This document shows, in pieces, positions 1-9,546 of a stretch of DNA of 64,000 nucleotides (positions are counted from its first letter, which is position 1; every line of letters starts with the position of its first letter). The stretch lies in contig JAFZUQ010000003.1 of NCBI GenBank assembly GCA_017618215.1, positions 62,001 through 126,000 on the forward strand, written 5' to 3'. The position numbers were made by a program, and so were the translations under genes. The notes beneath the pieces are model-generated. The model was given only the letters and a program-made list of their open reading frames with translations. It was not told the origin of the DNA and did not search any database. The DNA comes from Elusimicrobiaceae bacterium. Lineage in GTDB: Bacteria > Elusimicrobiota > Elusimicrobia > Elusimicrobiales > Elusimicrobiaceae.

Positions 1-749
1 TTGGCTTCTTCAATTTTGTCTGCCTCAAGCAATGAGTTGGAAACTTCATAACCGAGTGCTTTGTTGAAAGTAAAAGCCATACCGCCGCCAACGATTAAAA
101 CATTAACTTTATCAAGCAAATTATTTAAGACCATAATTTTGTCGGAAACTTTTGCACCGCCGATAATTGCAGCAAAAGGGCGGGCAGGTGTTTCAATTGC
201 ACCGCCTAAAAATTCAACTTCTTTTTGAATTAAATAACCGGCTGCTGCGGGCAAAAATTTTGTAATTGCGCTTGTTGAAGCATGCGCGCGGTGAACTGTA
301 CCAAAAGCCTCTTGAACAAAAACATCACCGAGTTTGGCAAGTTCTTTTGCAAAGTTTTCGTCGTTCTTTTCTTCTTCGGGATGGAAGCGTAAATTTTCAA
401 GCAAGACAATTTCGCCAGGTTTTGCTGCAGCAACTGCTGCCTCGGCTTCAGGCCCAACGCAATCTTTACCGAAATGAACTTTTGTGCCCATAATTTTTTC
501 AACTTCCGGTGCAACGGGTGCTAAAGAAAATTCCGGTGCAACTTTACCTTTAGGGCGGCCAAGATGTGCAATTAAAACAAGTTTGCAACCTTGCCCTAAA
601 AGATATTTTACGGTTTTTTCCGTCGCAGTAATGCGTTTAGGGTTATCAACTTTTCCGTCTTTCAAAGGAACATTATAGTCAACCCTCATTAAAACGGTTT
701 TACCTTTTAAATCTACATCTTGAATTTTTACAATATCATTTAAGTTCAT
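1..749 (-). CDS. pgk: Phosphoglycerate kinase, N-terminal part (cut by window edge)
   Basis: Glycolytic phosphoglycerate kinase, which interconverts 1,3-bisphosphoglycerate + ADP and 3-phosphoglycerate + ATP in the cytoplasm. About 249 residues are visible before the reading frame leaves the window at base 1, so the C-terminal nucleotide-binding half is missing here. Translating the minus strand from the ATG at 749 gives the family's N-terminal signatures VDYNVPL and LIAHLGRPKG near residues 25-70, then LLENLRFHPEE and FGTVHRAHAST. A GGAG ribosome site lies 6 bases upstream of the ATG. It follows gapA on the same strand, but an intrinsic terminator separates the two genes. Confidence 0.96.
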   Translation of the reverse strand, partial: MNLNDIVKIQDVDLKGKTVLMRVDYNVPLKDGKVDNPKRITATEKTVKYLLGQGCKLVLIAHLGRPKGKVAPEFSLAPVAPEVEKIMGTKVHFGKDCVGPEAEAAVAAAKPGEIVLLENLRFHPEEEKNDENFAKELAKLGDVFVQEAFGTVHRAHASTSAITKFLPAAAGYLIQKEVEFLGGAIETPARPFAAIIGGAKVSDKIMVLNNLLDKVNVLIVGGGMAFTFNKALGYEVSNSLLEADKIEEA

Positions 750-761
750 AAAATCTCCTAT

Positions 762-792
762 AAAAAAAGGCGCCCAAAGTGAGCGCCTTTTT
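762..792 (-). terminator. Intrinsic terminator between gapA and pgk
   Basis: A perfect 10-bp stem (764-773 with 783-792) with a 9-base loop is followed on the minus strand by a run of seven U. It lies after the gapA stop and just before the pgk ribosome site. Confidence 0.85.
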
Positions 793-803
793 GATAATTA
801 AAG

Positions 804-1850
<1,047 letters not shown>

Positions 1851-1900
1851 TTATATTTTACAATTTTTTGAAATTACTTGCCACAGGTTTTTTAAGCAAT

Positions 1901-1941
1901 AAAAAACCCCTTGAATTTCAGGAATCATTTTTCAAGGGGTT
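1901..1941 (-). terminator. Intrinsic terminator of the 323-residue exported protein gene
   Basis: An 11-bp stem (1905-1915 with 1931-1941) with a 15-base loop, followed on the minus strand by six U, lies directly after the stop codon of the gene at 1947-2918. Confidence 0.85.
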
Positions 1942-1946
1942 AAAAT

Positions 1947-2918
1947 TTATTTTGCTAAAATGCTCTTTTCAATACGCTTACCTGCAACAGGATCCACAGA
2001 GTTAATTTTACTAATAATTTCTTGTTTGTCTGATTCTGCAAGTAAAATTACTTTATTAGTGCGAGTATTGTCATTGTCGAAATTATCCCATAAATTCGTT
2101 GCATTAGCAAAACCTAACAAATACTTGTTACCGTTTTCTATATAGAATAACGGATCTCCTGCTCTGAGTTTTGCTGATTTCACTTGAGCAAGAATATCTT
2201 TGGTTTTGTCATCTTTATAAACTTCCTTTACTTCTTTTTTATAGCTTTTTCTACCTACGCCAAGATAAGAGTGAAAATTATCTTCATAAGCATTATGGAA
2301 ATCAGCATAAGCAGAGGTATGTTTATCAGTTATATCTACTTCAAAATACCCGTCTTCGAAATTATTCTTAAACTCTGATTCATCAGAAGATTTTACAAAT
2401 GCTAAACCTGCTTTAGGAGCAGAAAGAAAAACAGGGGTTCCTTTTTCATTAACAACTCTTAAAAGAAAGACATTACCGACCTTATAATTATCTGCAGTAT
2501 AAGTTTTACCGGAAACAATAATTTTAAAATTAGAAGCTGAGGAACTGCCCACAGTTCCGGGTATAGGTTTCATTTTTTCACCCTTGGCAAGAAGACATTT
2601 CTTTGAAGCAACTGCCCAAGATTCATCAATTGCTATGGCTATACATTCCCCTTCTTGTAGATCTTCTACATACTTATTGCCGTCCGAATATTTGCTAGGT
2701 GCGTTATATATGTTTTGACGGAACTGAATTACATTAATCAGTCCTGTGGGATCTTCAGAACCAAAAGTCACGTGCTTGGGGGCATAGTTTCCTTCTATTT
2801 CAGTCTTGACAGTTTTGGTTATTGTCTCTTTCATTTCCTTATTGGTGACAATATTCCCCGAAAACAAAGCAGGACCTAAAACAGAAACTAAGAAAAATAA
2901 TGTAAATAATTTTTTCAT
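1947..2918 (-). CDS. Exported orphan protein, possible degenerate trypsin-like fold
   Basis: 323 residues with a clear signal peptide (MKKLFTLFFLVSVLGPALFSG). I do not recognise a family with certainty. Two stretches look like worn-down chymotrypsin-fold landmarks. IAIDESWAVASKKC near residue 100 sits where trypsins have the 'WVLTAAHC' active-site His, which is Lys here. AGDPLFYIENGNKYLLGFA near residue 260 resembles the 'GDSGGPLF...LIGI' segment but lacks the catalytic Ser. If the fold is right, it is a pseudoprotease exported across the inner membrane. The gene stands alone, with its own promoter (TTGAAA-N17-TATAAT) and terminator. The start has AGGAGAT upstream. Confidence 0.75.
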   Translation of the reverse strand: MKKLFTLFFLVSVLGPALFSGNIVTNKEMKETITKTVKTEIEGNYAPKHVTFGSEDPTGLINVIQFRQNIYNAPSKYSDGNKYVEDLQEGECIAIAIDESWAVASKKCLLAKGEKMKPIPGTVGSSSASNFKIIVSGKTYTADNYKVGNVFLLRVVNEKGTPVFLSAPKAGLAFVKSSDESEFKNNFEDGYFEVDITDKHTSAYADFHNAYEDNFHSYLGVGRKSYKKEVKEVYKDDKTKDILAQVKSAKLRAGDPLFYIENGNKYLLGFANATNLWDNFDNDNTRTNKVILLAESDKQEIISKINSVDPVAGKRIEKSILAK

Positions 2919-2950
2919 ATGATCTCCTTTATATTTTAATCTATATCATT

Positions 2951-2992
2951 ATTATAAAAGTTATTCCTTAAAATTTCAAGGGCAATTTATCC
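2951..2992 (-). promoter_or_regulatory. Promoter of the 323-residue exported protein with a weak GGTC-type box
   Basis: TTGAAA (2979-2974), 17-base spacer, TATAAT (2956-2951). The bases before the -35 read GGATAAATTGCCC, so GGAT sits at the same 13-base offset as the GGTC box of the other exported-protein promoters. The box is imperfect. Confidence 0.65.
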
Positions 2993-3011
2993 AAGTTTTA
3001 TAAAACGAACT

Positions 3012-3704
3012 TTATTTATGAACAAATTCAAAGTCAGTATATATATTTTGCAAATTGGGTTCTAATACGTAATAAATACTTGTTCCACCCTCGTATCCAA
3101 ATTCCAATGCTGCATAAGTTTTAATATCCAATGAAATATCATTTCCGTTATATTTAATTGTTTTATTTTGAGTTGAAGGAGTATAATACACATACGGTAC
3201 TAATTTAAAATATTTAGGAGAATATTTTAAGGTTACAGTGGCATTCTTTGTGAGAACTGGAAAACCATTTTTGTCATAATCAATAAGAGCAGAATCATTA
3301 TTATTATTTGACTTAATAGTATAATCTAATTCAAAACGAACCTCTTTACCATTAATAACCATTACAATTGATTTGTTATTATCAATAATTTTATATCCGG
3401 CAGGAATCTCATCTATTACTTCATAATATCCTTTGTTCGTCTTTTCTTCCGGAACGTGTTTTGCAACTCCGTAATCATGATCCATTTGATTTTCATAAGG
3501 TACATATTCTCTAGTAGTGTAATCCTTATCGAAATAATGTTTGTTTCCTCCGACTTCAGTAGACGCCGCTATATCAGTTGCAAATTGTGACACCAAGTTA
3601 GAATATTCCTTAGTAATTTCTTTCACATCAACGGAAGACAGTTCTGCAAATACTGCCGGGCTAAAAAGTACTACGCTAAATAAAATTGCTAAATATTTTT
3701 TCAT
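3012..3704 (-). CDS. Exported orphan protein, 230 residues
   Basis: No family recognised. The signal peptide is MKKYLAILFSVVLFSPAVFA, with a good AxA-type cleavage site after residue 20. The mature part is polar and rich in Tyr, Asn, Lys and Asp, with no Cys and no later membrane segment, so a periplasmic or surface location is likely. A run of beta-prone segments (residues 110-230) suggests a small beta-rich domain. It has its own promoter with GGTC boxes and an AAGGAG ribosome site. It lies next to another orphan exported gene under a similar promoter but is not a recognisable paralogue of it. Confidence 0.75.
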   Translation of the reverse strand: MKKYLAILFSVVLFSPAVFAELSSVDVKEITKEYSNLVSQFATDIAASTEVGGNKHYFDKDYTTREYVPYENQMDHDYGVAKHVPEEKTNKGYYEVIDEIPAGYKIIDNNKSIVMVINGKEVRFELDYTIKSNNNNDSALIDYDKNGFPVLTKNATVTLKYSPKYFKLVPYVYYTPSTQNKTIKYNGNDISLDIKTYAALEFGYEGGTSIYYVLEPNLQNIYTDFEFVHK

Positions 3705-3732
3705 ACAATCTCCTTATACCAAGTATAATCAA

Positions 3733-3798
3733 ATTATAAAACTTATTTCACTTGTTTGCAAGGGTAATTAGACCCATAGAAAAGGACCAAAAGACCTA
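3733..3798 (-). promoter_or_regulatory. Promoter with three GGTC boxes (230-residue exported protein)
   Basis: TTGCAA (3761-3756), 17-base spacer, TATAAT (3738-3733). The box next to the -35 reads GGTCTAATTACCC, starting 13 bases before the -35. Two further copies start at 3788 and 3796 on the minus strand; the outer one contains TAGGTCTTTTGG. The same layout recurs at 12074, 23484, 28244 and 56193. Confidence 0.7.
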
Positions 3799-3831
3799 AA
3801 AATAAAAGCCCCCGCCGTAAAAGCAGGGGCT
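3799..3831 (-). terminator. groEL terminator
   Basis: The stem AGCCCC/GGGGCT (3807-3812 with 3826-3831) extends inward by GC pairs past one C-A mismatch. On the minus strand it is followed by TTTTATTTTT. It lies downstream of the groEL stop. Confidence 0.75.
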
Positions 3832-3855
3832 CTAAACTTACTAGGAATTAAGGAA

Positions 3856-5487
3856 TTACATCATTCCCATTCCGCCCATACCGCCCATCGGTGGCATTGC
3901 GGGTGTATCTTTCTTTTCAGGCTTATCTGCAATTAAGGCCTCAGTTAAAAGAACTGTTGATGCAATTGATGCGGCATTTTCTAAAGCGGTTCTTACCACT
4001 TTTGCCGGATCAACAACACCAGCTTTTAATAAGTCTTCATAAGTATCAGTATCTGCATTAAAACCTTCATTACCTTTGAGGTTGCGGACCCTTTCCACAA
4101 CAACGCTACCGTCTAAACCGGAGTTTTCGGCAATTTGACGTAAAGGTGCGGTTAAAGCTTTTTTGACGATATTGATACCTGTTTGTTCGTCTTCAGTTTC
4201 GCCTTTTAAACCTTCCAAAGCTTTTTCACAGCGAACTAATGCAACACCGCCGCCGGGAACAAGGCCTTCTTCAACGCCTGCTTTTGTGGCGTTTTTTGCA
4301 TCTTCAACTTTAGCTTTTTTGGCTTTAAGTTCGGTTTCAGTTGCCGCACCTACATTGATTACTGCAACACCGCCGGAAAGTTTTGCCAAGCGTTCTTGAA
4401 GTTTTTCTTTATCATATTCAGAAGTAGATAATTCAATTTGTTTCCTGATTTGAGCTGCACGTTCTTCAACAGCCTTTTTGCTACCGCCACCATGAACGAT
4501 AGTCGTGCTTTCTTTGTCAATAATAACGCGTTTTGCTTTACCAAGCATTTCCAAAGTAGCATTTTCGAGTTTTAAACCACGTTCTTCGCTGATTACTTCC
4601 CCCCCCGTTAAAACGGCGATATCAGCAAGCATCTCTTTGCGTCTGTCACCAAAACCAGGGGCTTTAACTGCGCAACCCTTTAAAGTTCCGCGTAAGCGGT
4701 TTACAACCAATGTCGCAAGGGCTTCACCGTCGACATCTTCAGCAATAATTAAGAATTGGCGGCCGCCTTGTACGATTTTCTCCAAAATAGGTAAAAGTTC
4801 ATTCATGGAAGAAATCTTTTTATCTGTAATAATTACAGCACAATCTTCCAAAACGCATTCCATGCGTTCTGAATCTGTTACAAAATAAGGTGAAATATAA
4901 CCGCGGTCAAATTGCATACCTTCAACTACTTCCAAAGTGGTATTTGCGGTTTTACCTTCTTCAACGGTAATAACACCTTCGTAACCGACTTTTTCCATAG
5001 CTTCGGCAATTAAATCACCGATAACTTTATCATTAGCGGAAATTGTTGCAATTTGTGCTTTTTCCTGTTTTGTTTTAACAGGATGCTGCATTTTTTTGAG
5101 TTGCTCTTTAACGGCTTCAACGGCCTTTTCAATACCGCGTTTAACTAAAGTCGGGTTTGCACCGGAAGTAATGTTTTTTATACCTTCGCTGAGTAAAGCA
5201 TTTGCAAGAACTGTGGCTGTTGTTGTACCATCACCTGCAACATCATTAGTTTTTGAAGCAACTTCGCGGATGAGCTGCGCTCCCATATTTTCGAACTTAT
5301 CTTCAAGTTCAATATCTTTTGCAATGGTTACACCGTCATCAATAATGAGGGGTGAACCAAATTTCTTTTCAAGAACTACACTTCTACCGCGCGGCCCAAG
5401 TGTAACCTTAACTGCATCGGCTACTTTTGTAATACCCGCTTTCATTTTTGCGCGGGCTGTTTCGGAAAATACAATTTGTTTTGGCAT
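3856..5487 (-). CDS. groEL: Chaperonin GroEL (Hsp60)
   Basis: The 60-kDa chaperonin subunit, which forms a double-ring ATP-driven folding cage with GroES in the cytoplasm. 543 residues is the normal length. Typical signatures are visible: [15 protein letters not shown] and [17 protein letters not shown] near the N-terminus, [12 protein letters not shown] near residue 86, and the C-terminal Gly/Met tail [12 protein letters not shown]. The gene starts 13 bases after groES and shares its CIRCE-controlled promoter. A run of eight G (plus-strand C at about 4600-4607) encodes the Gly-Gly of LTGGEVI. Confidence 0.99.
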   Translation of the reverse strand: MPKQIVFSETARAKMKAGITKVADAVKVTLGPRGRSVVLEKKFGSPLIIDDGVTIAKDIELEDKFENMGAQLIREVASKTNDVAGDGTTTATVLANALLSEGIKNITSGANPTLVKRGIEKAVEAVKEQLKKMQHPVKTKQEKAQIATISANDKVIGDLIAEAMEKVGYEGVITVEEGKTANTTLEVVEGMQFDRGYISPYFVTDSERMECVLEDCAVIITDKKISSMNELLPILEKIVQGGRQFLIIAEDVDGEALATLVVNRLRGTLKGCAVKAPGFGDRRKEMLADIAVLTGGEVISEERGLKLENATLEMLGKAKRVIIDKESTTIVHGGGSKKAVEERAAQIRKQIELSTSEYDKEKLQERLAKLSGGVAVINVGAATETELKAKKAKVEDAKNATKAGVEEGLVPGGGVALVRCEKALEGLKGETEDEQTGINIVKKALTAPLRQIAENSGLDGSVVVERVRNLKGNEGFNADTDTYEDLLKAGVVDPAKVVRTALENAASIASTVLLTEALIADKPEKKDTPAMPPMGGMGGMGMM

Positions 5488-5500
5488 ATATAATCATCTC

Positions 5501-5794
5501 CTAACCTAAAATACCGTAAATATCGTCTTGATGCATGATAATATATTTTTCATCATCAATTTTAACTTCACTGCCGGCATATTTGCCGTAGAGAACGATG
5601 TCACCGACTTTAACATCCATCGGCAAACGTTCGCCCTTTTTATTTAAAGCGCCTTTACCTACTGCAACAACTTCCCCTTGCATAGGTTTTTCTTTTGCAC
5701 TGTCCGGGATAATGATCCCGCCTTTAACAACTTCTTTAGGTTCGGCCGGTTTTACAAGAACTCTGTCGCCTAAAGGTTTAAGTTTAATTGCCAT
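5501..5794 (-). CDS. groES: Co-chaperonin GroES (Hsp10)
   Basis: The 10-kDa lid of the GroEL chamber, 97 residues, full length. Motifs [12 protein letters not shown] at the N-terminus and [21 protein letters not shown] at the C-terminus are standard; the mobile loop around residues 18-36 ([18 protein letters not shown]) is intact. It is the first gene of groES-groEL and follows a two-part CIRCE-like regulatory region. AGGAGG precedes the ATG. Confidence 0.99.
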   Translation of the reverse strand: MAIKLKPLGDRVLVKPAEPKEVVKGGIIIPDSAKEKPMQGEVVAVGKGALNKKGERLPMDVKVGDIVLYGKYAGSEVKIDDEKYIIMHQDDIYGILG

Positions 5795-5847
5795 ACTGCC
5801 TCCTGTTAATATATGTTTTAATTTTTTGGTTCACGGCTGTTTTATTT

Positions 5848-5922
5848 TTGGCAGCCAAAACCTTACACTGCTAATTAAAGCATTATTTTTGATAATTGTC
5901 AATCCCCTTGCTTGAGTGCTAA
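5848..5922 (-). promoter_or_regulatory. groESL promoter with two CIRCE-like HrcA sites
   Basis: On the minus strand: TTAGCACTC (5922-5914), nine bases, then GATTGACAA (5904-5896), where the right arm contains the -35 TTGACA. A 17-base spacer leads to the -10 TTTAAT (5879-5874). A second element, TTAGCAGTG-N9-GGCTGCCAA (5874-5848), covers the predicted start point. The CIRCE consensus is TTAGCACTC-N9-GAGTGCTAA and is bound by HrcA. The same arrangement precedes hrcA at 35017-35093. Confidence 0.9.
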
Positions 5923-5967
5923 TTATTTTTACGACTCAAACAAGGGAATTGAATAAATATTTTTATA

Positions 5968-6780
5968 TTATTTAAACCAGCTTTTTATATGATCGAGAAA
6001 AGATTTTTCCTGCTTTTGAGAGACATGTACAATAACACATGACGTATTATCTTTACCATCATTAGATGCAGAAATTTTAACTATTTTTTTACATAATTCA
6101 GTAGGTTTTAAATCAGATTTCAGAAGATTCAGCATTTCATTATCCGTTATACCTTTATTGACACCGTCAGAACATAAAACATAAGTATCACCAATTTGAG
6201 GTTTTATATTAATAATGTCACATTTAATATCTTGTTTAAGGCCCAAAGCTTTCATTAATATATTTTGTATACGAGATTTTTCTGCATCTTCTTTTGTCAT
6301 ATTCCCTAATGCTACCTGTTGTTGAACAAATGAGTGATCTGTAGTTATTTGAGATAATGTGCCGTTACGATATAAATATACCCTGCTGTCTCCTATATGA
6401 ACAATTGCCGCATTATTTTCATCTTCTATATATATAGCACTTAAAGTAGTGCCCATGCCGCTACGTTTTATATTTTCTGTAGCCAATGTATATACTCTAT
6501 AGTTAGCTAAAGATGAAGCATATAATAATTTGCGCCCTACCGGCGTATAGGCTGTTTCATAATCTTTAGGAAGTACAATTTTATTTTCTCGCAAATCCAT
6601 CAAAGTTTGTTCCAAAATACTTACAGCTAGATTGCTGGCAATTTCTCCAGCATTATGCCCACCCATACCATCAGCAACGGCACCCAAACAAAGTTCAGGG
6701 GAAATTAAAGTTGAATCTTCATTTTTTTCTCTTATCTTTCCTATATCTGTATAGGATGCAAGTTCTATATCAAATTCCAT
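5968..6780 (-). CDS. PP2C-family Ser/Thr protein phosphatase
   Basis: Metal-dependent protein phosphatase (PPM/PP2C, PrpC/Stp type), 270 residues, cytoplasmic. Visible motifs in order: EKNEDS near residue 20, VADGMGGHNAGEIAS near residue 36 (metal-binding Asp and the DGMGGH loop), HIGDSRVYLYRNG, VLCSDGVNKGITDNEM, and DNTSCVIVHV near the end with the last metal-binding Asp. It overlaps the 3' end of the Ser/Thr kinase gene by 16 bases, the usual writer/eraser pairing; it probably dephosphorylates the kinase and its targets. Last gene of the operon starting at 12010. Confidence 0.93.
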   Translation of the reverse strand: MEFDIELASYTDIGKIREKNEDSTLISPELCLGAVADGMGGHNAGEIASNLAVSILEQTLMDLRENKIVLPKDYETAYTPVGRKLLYASSLANYRVYTLATENIKRSGMGTTLSAIYIEDENNAAIVHIGDSRVYLYRNGTLSQITTDHSFVQQQVALGNMTKEDAEKSRIQNILMKALGLKQDIKCDIINIKPQIGDTYVLCSDGVNKGITDNEMLNLLKSDLKPTELCKKIVKISASNDGKDNTSCVIVHVSQKQEKSFLDHIKSWFK

Positions 6781-9044
6781 CGTTCCTCTCTATACATCAA
6801 CATTTTAAGTATAAACATAAATATACCATACATAACACCCATTATTAGTACAAAGAAAAGCATATTTTGTGCTTTATGATAATACCTAAGCCTTAAAAAT
6901 GATTCTGTTAAAGCAAAATCCCATACAAGAGATTCTATTCTCTCCTTATTTTCTATAGAATAATTCTTTTTCAAACGCTCTATAAAAACATGCCGTCTTT
7001 GTGAAGGTTCTAAATTTATAAGATCATCATAAGATTGTAATATCTGATATTCGTTTAATTGAGAATTTTCCAATAATCTTAATGCTTCTTCAGATAATCC
7101 AGTTTTATCAACCTCATATTCTGTTAATGCTTGTTTAGGCATTTTATTTAATATAGCATAGGCATTACCTGCCCCTTGATATAACCAAACGGAAATAACT
7201 GAAAAAGCAAGTATTACCATTGTAGCCATCCTTATCATCAAATTATCTCTCATGAAAGGCATTAATACTAAAGCAATTAAAGTAAAAATCAACGCGTAAA
7301 GCAGGGGCGTTGTCATTTCACCCGACACGAATTCCGAAGGAGCAAAAAAGTGATATAACGTTATGATAGAAAATACAAATAATATCACGGTAAGCACGCG
7401 GTAAAACAATGGAAAAATATCACAATCGTCTATATATATTGCCATAAAGATAAACAAGAAAGAAAGTACCAACAGATAAGAATATGTCGTTAAATCTCCT
7501 ACCGGTGAACCCAAAGCAGCAAGACCGGCAACTCCCAATAAATAAGCGACGAGGGAAAGTATTAAAGCATATATGGAAATTTTGCTTAATAGCTCAATTC
7601 TGCTAACAATAAGTAAAATAACAATATATGCGCCACAAATTATTCCCCACATTAATTGGCCGGGAGCCATAGTGGAAGACCAAGGTTGTATAAAATATGA
7701 GAATAATCCATCCTCTTTACCTATTACTGTTGAACAAATCATACCTAATTTTAAGAAACATATCACACCGGCAATTAATATTAGAGTAGCAATTATAGTA
7801 TTAAAAAATGCTTTTACTAGAAAGCTATTCTTCTTTAAACTAAATATGCCGGAAGGATCTACTGATTTATTAGTTATAGACGAAAGCCTCTTAAGCTCAT
7901 TTTTTCTTTCTTTAATATAATTATCCGTTTTATTATCTGAAATAGATTCTAAAGAATTCATCTTAACATTATTGTTCTTCATATGTAGATTTGAATCCAT
8001 TTTTTTTACTTCTTCTTTACTTTCATCAAGTTTGGGTAAAACTTCACCTTGTGCCTTTGACACTCTAGCATTATTTCTGGGAGATTCTTTTATATCTTCT
8101 ATTCCTAGTGTAAAACCTACCTCTTCATCAATATTTATATTTTTTGTCGTGTTGATAATTTGATCTGCACGACCTTTTTGAAAAAATGCCAAAGCATCTG
8201 CCGCACTTTGAAAGCGATCATCCGGATTTTTTTCCATCAATTTTTGAATTGCTTGTACAACCCAACCGGGAATGCCTTTACGATATAAATTCATATCCGG
8301 TACAGGTTCACTGATATGTTTTTGTATGATTTCCATTGAATTCTTACCGGTAAAAGGATATTTACCCGTCAGAACATAGAACATACTCGCCCCTAGGGAA
8401 TACAAATCCGCTCTTACATCAATTTCCTTTCCTGCAGCTTGTTCTGGGGATAGAAAATAAGCTGTACCGGCAAGTTCCGTTGTTTTAGTAAAACCTTTTT
8501 CTTGGTCAACTTTCTTAGCGATACCGAAATCAACAATTTTTGGTTGTAAATTTTTTGTTATTAAAATATTTGAGGGTTTAATATCTCTATGTACTATACC
8601 TTTTTGATGAGCTGCCTGTAAACCTTCCAAAACACCGATAAATGTATCTATCACAAAGCCTATCGGTAAATTAGGTCTTTTTCTCACTATGCTTGAAAGG
8701 GGTTCACCATCTATAAAGGACATAACTATAAAATACAATCCCTTTTCCTTACCGACATTATACACCTGGACAATATTTTGGTGATCCAGTTCGGCCACGG
8801 CCCTTGCTTCAGTGAGAAATAAACCAACAGCTTTTTTATCCTTAGCCAAATTAGGACTTAAAATTTTTATACATACAATACGATTTAAAGCTTTATGTTT
8901 AGCTTTAAAAACCGTCCCCATACCACCCCGGCTGATTTTTTCCAATATTACACAACCAGAAATTTCATGCCCTATAAGATTTAATTCTGTTTTTCCAGAT
9001 GGTGAATTAGTGGAAGGTTTAGTTGTATCTTGATTTTTTTCCAT
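6765..9044 (-). CDS. Ser/Thr protein kinase with C-terminal multi-pass membrane domain
   Basis: 759 residues. Residues about 27-290 are a Hanks-type kinase domain: glycine loop SRGGMGTVFKAKH, Lys in VCIKIL, catalytic loop HRDIKPSNIL, DFGIAKK, and activation segment GTAYFLSPEQAAG. A charged linker follows (about 300-395), then roughly eight hydrophobic segments between residues 405 and 750. The kinase therefore faces the cytoplasm in front of a polytopic membrane domain, instead of the single helix plus PASTA or other sensor domain seen in many bacterial kinases. No extracellular ligand domain is recognisable; a soluble loop (about 645-710) lies before the last helix. It overlaps the PP2C gene and follows the tandem-PC4 gene by 29 bases. 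Ribosome site GGGG. Confidence 0.93.
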   Translation of the reverse strand: MEKNQDTTKPSTNSPSGKTELNLIGHEISGCVILEKISRGGMGTVFKAKHKALNRIVCIKILSPNLAKDKKAVGLFLTEARAVAELDHQNIVQVYNVGKEKGLYFIVMSFIDGEPLSSIVRKRPNLPIGFVIDTFIGVLEGLQAAHQKGIVHRDIKPSNILITKNLQPKIVDFGIAKKVDQEKGFTKTTELAGTAYFLSPEQAAGKEIDVRADLYSLGASMFYVLTGKYPFTGKNSMEIIQKHISEPVPDMNLYRKGIPGWVVQAIQKLMEKNPDDRFQSAADALAFFQKGRADQIINTTKNINIDEEVGFTLGIEDIKESPRNNARVSKAQGEVLPKLDESKEEVKKMDSNLHMKNNNVKMNSLESISDNKTDNYIKERKNELKRLSSITNKSVDPSGIFSLKKNSFLVKAFFNTIIATLILIAGVICFLKLGMICSTVIGKEDGLFSYFIQPWSSTMAPGQLMWGIICGAYIVILLIVSRIELLSKISIYALILSLVAYLLGVAGLAALGSPVGDLTTYSYLLVLSFLFIFMAIYIDDCDIFPLFYRVLTVILFVFSIITLYHFFAPSEFVSGEMTTPLLYALIFTLIALVLMPFMRDNLMIRMATMVILAFSVISVWLYQGAGNAYAILNKMPKQALTEYEVDKTGLSEEALRLLENSQLNEYQILQSYDDLINLEPSQRRHVFIERLKKNYSIENKERIESLVWDFALTESFLRLRYYHKAQNMLFFVLIMGVMYGIFMFILKMLMYREERWNLI

Positions 9045-9073
9045 ATCAAAACCCCATTTATTTTTATTTAAAA

Positions 9074-9532
9074 CTATTTATTTTCAGCAAAATAAGCTGC
9101 TGTTTTTGCAAAAAGTTCTTTTATCTCCTTCAATTTTTCTAACGGAAGACGTATGCCTTTTTTAGTCCAACCGGTATAAGCGCTGTCTTCTTGATATTGT
9201 CTTAAATCAAGCCCTTTGGAATTCATATAAGAACTTATCCTTAAAACTATATTTAAACCTTTTCTCTTAGCGAAACGGCCAAGTTCTTTATCTTCAATTT
9301 TAGTTATATCGTCCGGTAAGGCATTTATTGTTTGGGAAACTTTATCAATCATTTCAGGGGAAAGTGTAATACCCGCTTTAGTGGGGCCAGTATAAGTTTC
9401 TGATTTTAAATATTTCCTAACAGAAATATACTTATGGCCCTTAAAGGAATCAACGGAAATTCTGATTTCCGATCCTTCATCAATAGGCAAAACTCCTATA
9501 ACTTGTAAAATTTCAAATGTCGTATTTGGCAT
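9074..9532 (-). CDS. Protein with two tandem PC4 (p15) domains
   Basis: 152 residues made almost wholly of two copies of the PC4/transcriptional coactivator p15 fold. Copy 1 (about 20-70) contains IRISVDSFKGHKYISVRKYL and TGPTKAGITLSPEMIDKV; copy 2 (about 92-148) contains IVLRISSYMNSKGLDLRQYQ and TGWTKKGIRLPLEKLKEI. PC4 domains bind single-stranded DNA as dimers, so a fused pair may act as an intramolecular dimer. It sits between the AsmA and kinase genes (14 and 29 bases away), hinting that it could be a target of the kinase/phosphatase pair; that is inference. Ribosome site AAGGAG. Confidence 0.8.
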   Translation of the reverse strand: MPNTTFEILQVIGVLPIDEGSEIRISVDSFKGHKYISVRKYLKSETYTGPTKAGITLSPEMIDKVSQTINALPDDITKIEDKELGRFAKRKGLNIVLRISSYMNSKGLDLRQYQEDSAYTGWTKKGIRLPLEKLKEIKELFAKTAAYFAENK

Positions 9533-9546
9533 AATATTCTCCTTAT

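Noticed and set aside
4598-4610. Runs of seven or eight C/G in genes (groEL about 4600, AsmA gene about 11588, dxr about 30053, pepT about 49735, HExxH gene about 55230) as phase-variable tracts
   Set aside because: They include essential genes such as groEL and dxr, and each encodes normal Gly or Pro codons in frame. Switching off is unlikely; sequencing error or slippage hot-spot is the most that can be said.
5931-5967. A further GGTC-type box near CCCTTG upstream of groES (minus strand)
   Set aside because: CCCTTG is present but GGTC at the 13-base offset is absent and no -10 fits; the CIRCE-linked promoter explains the region.
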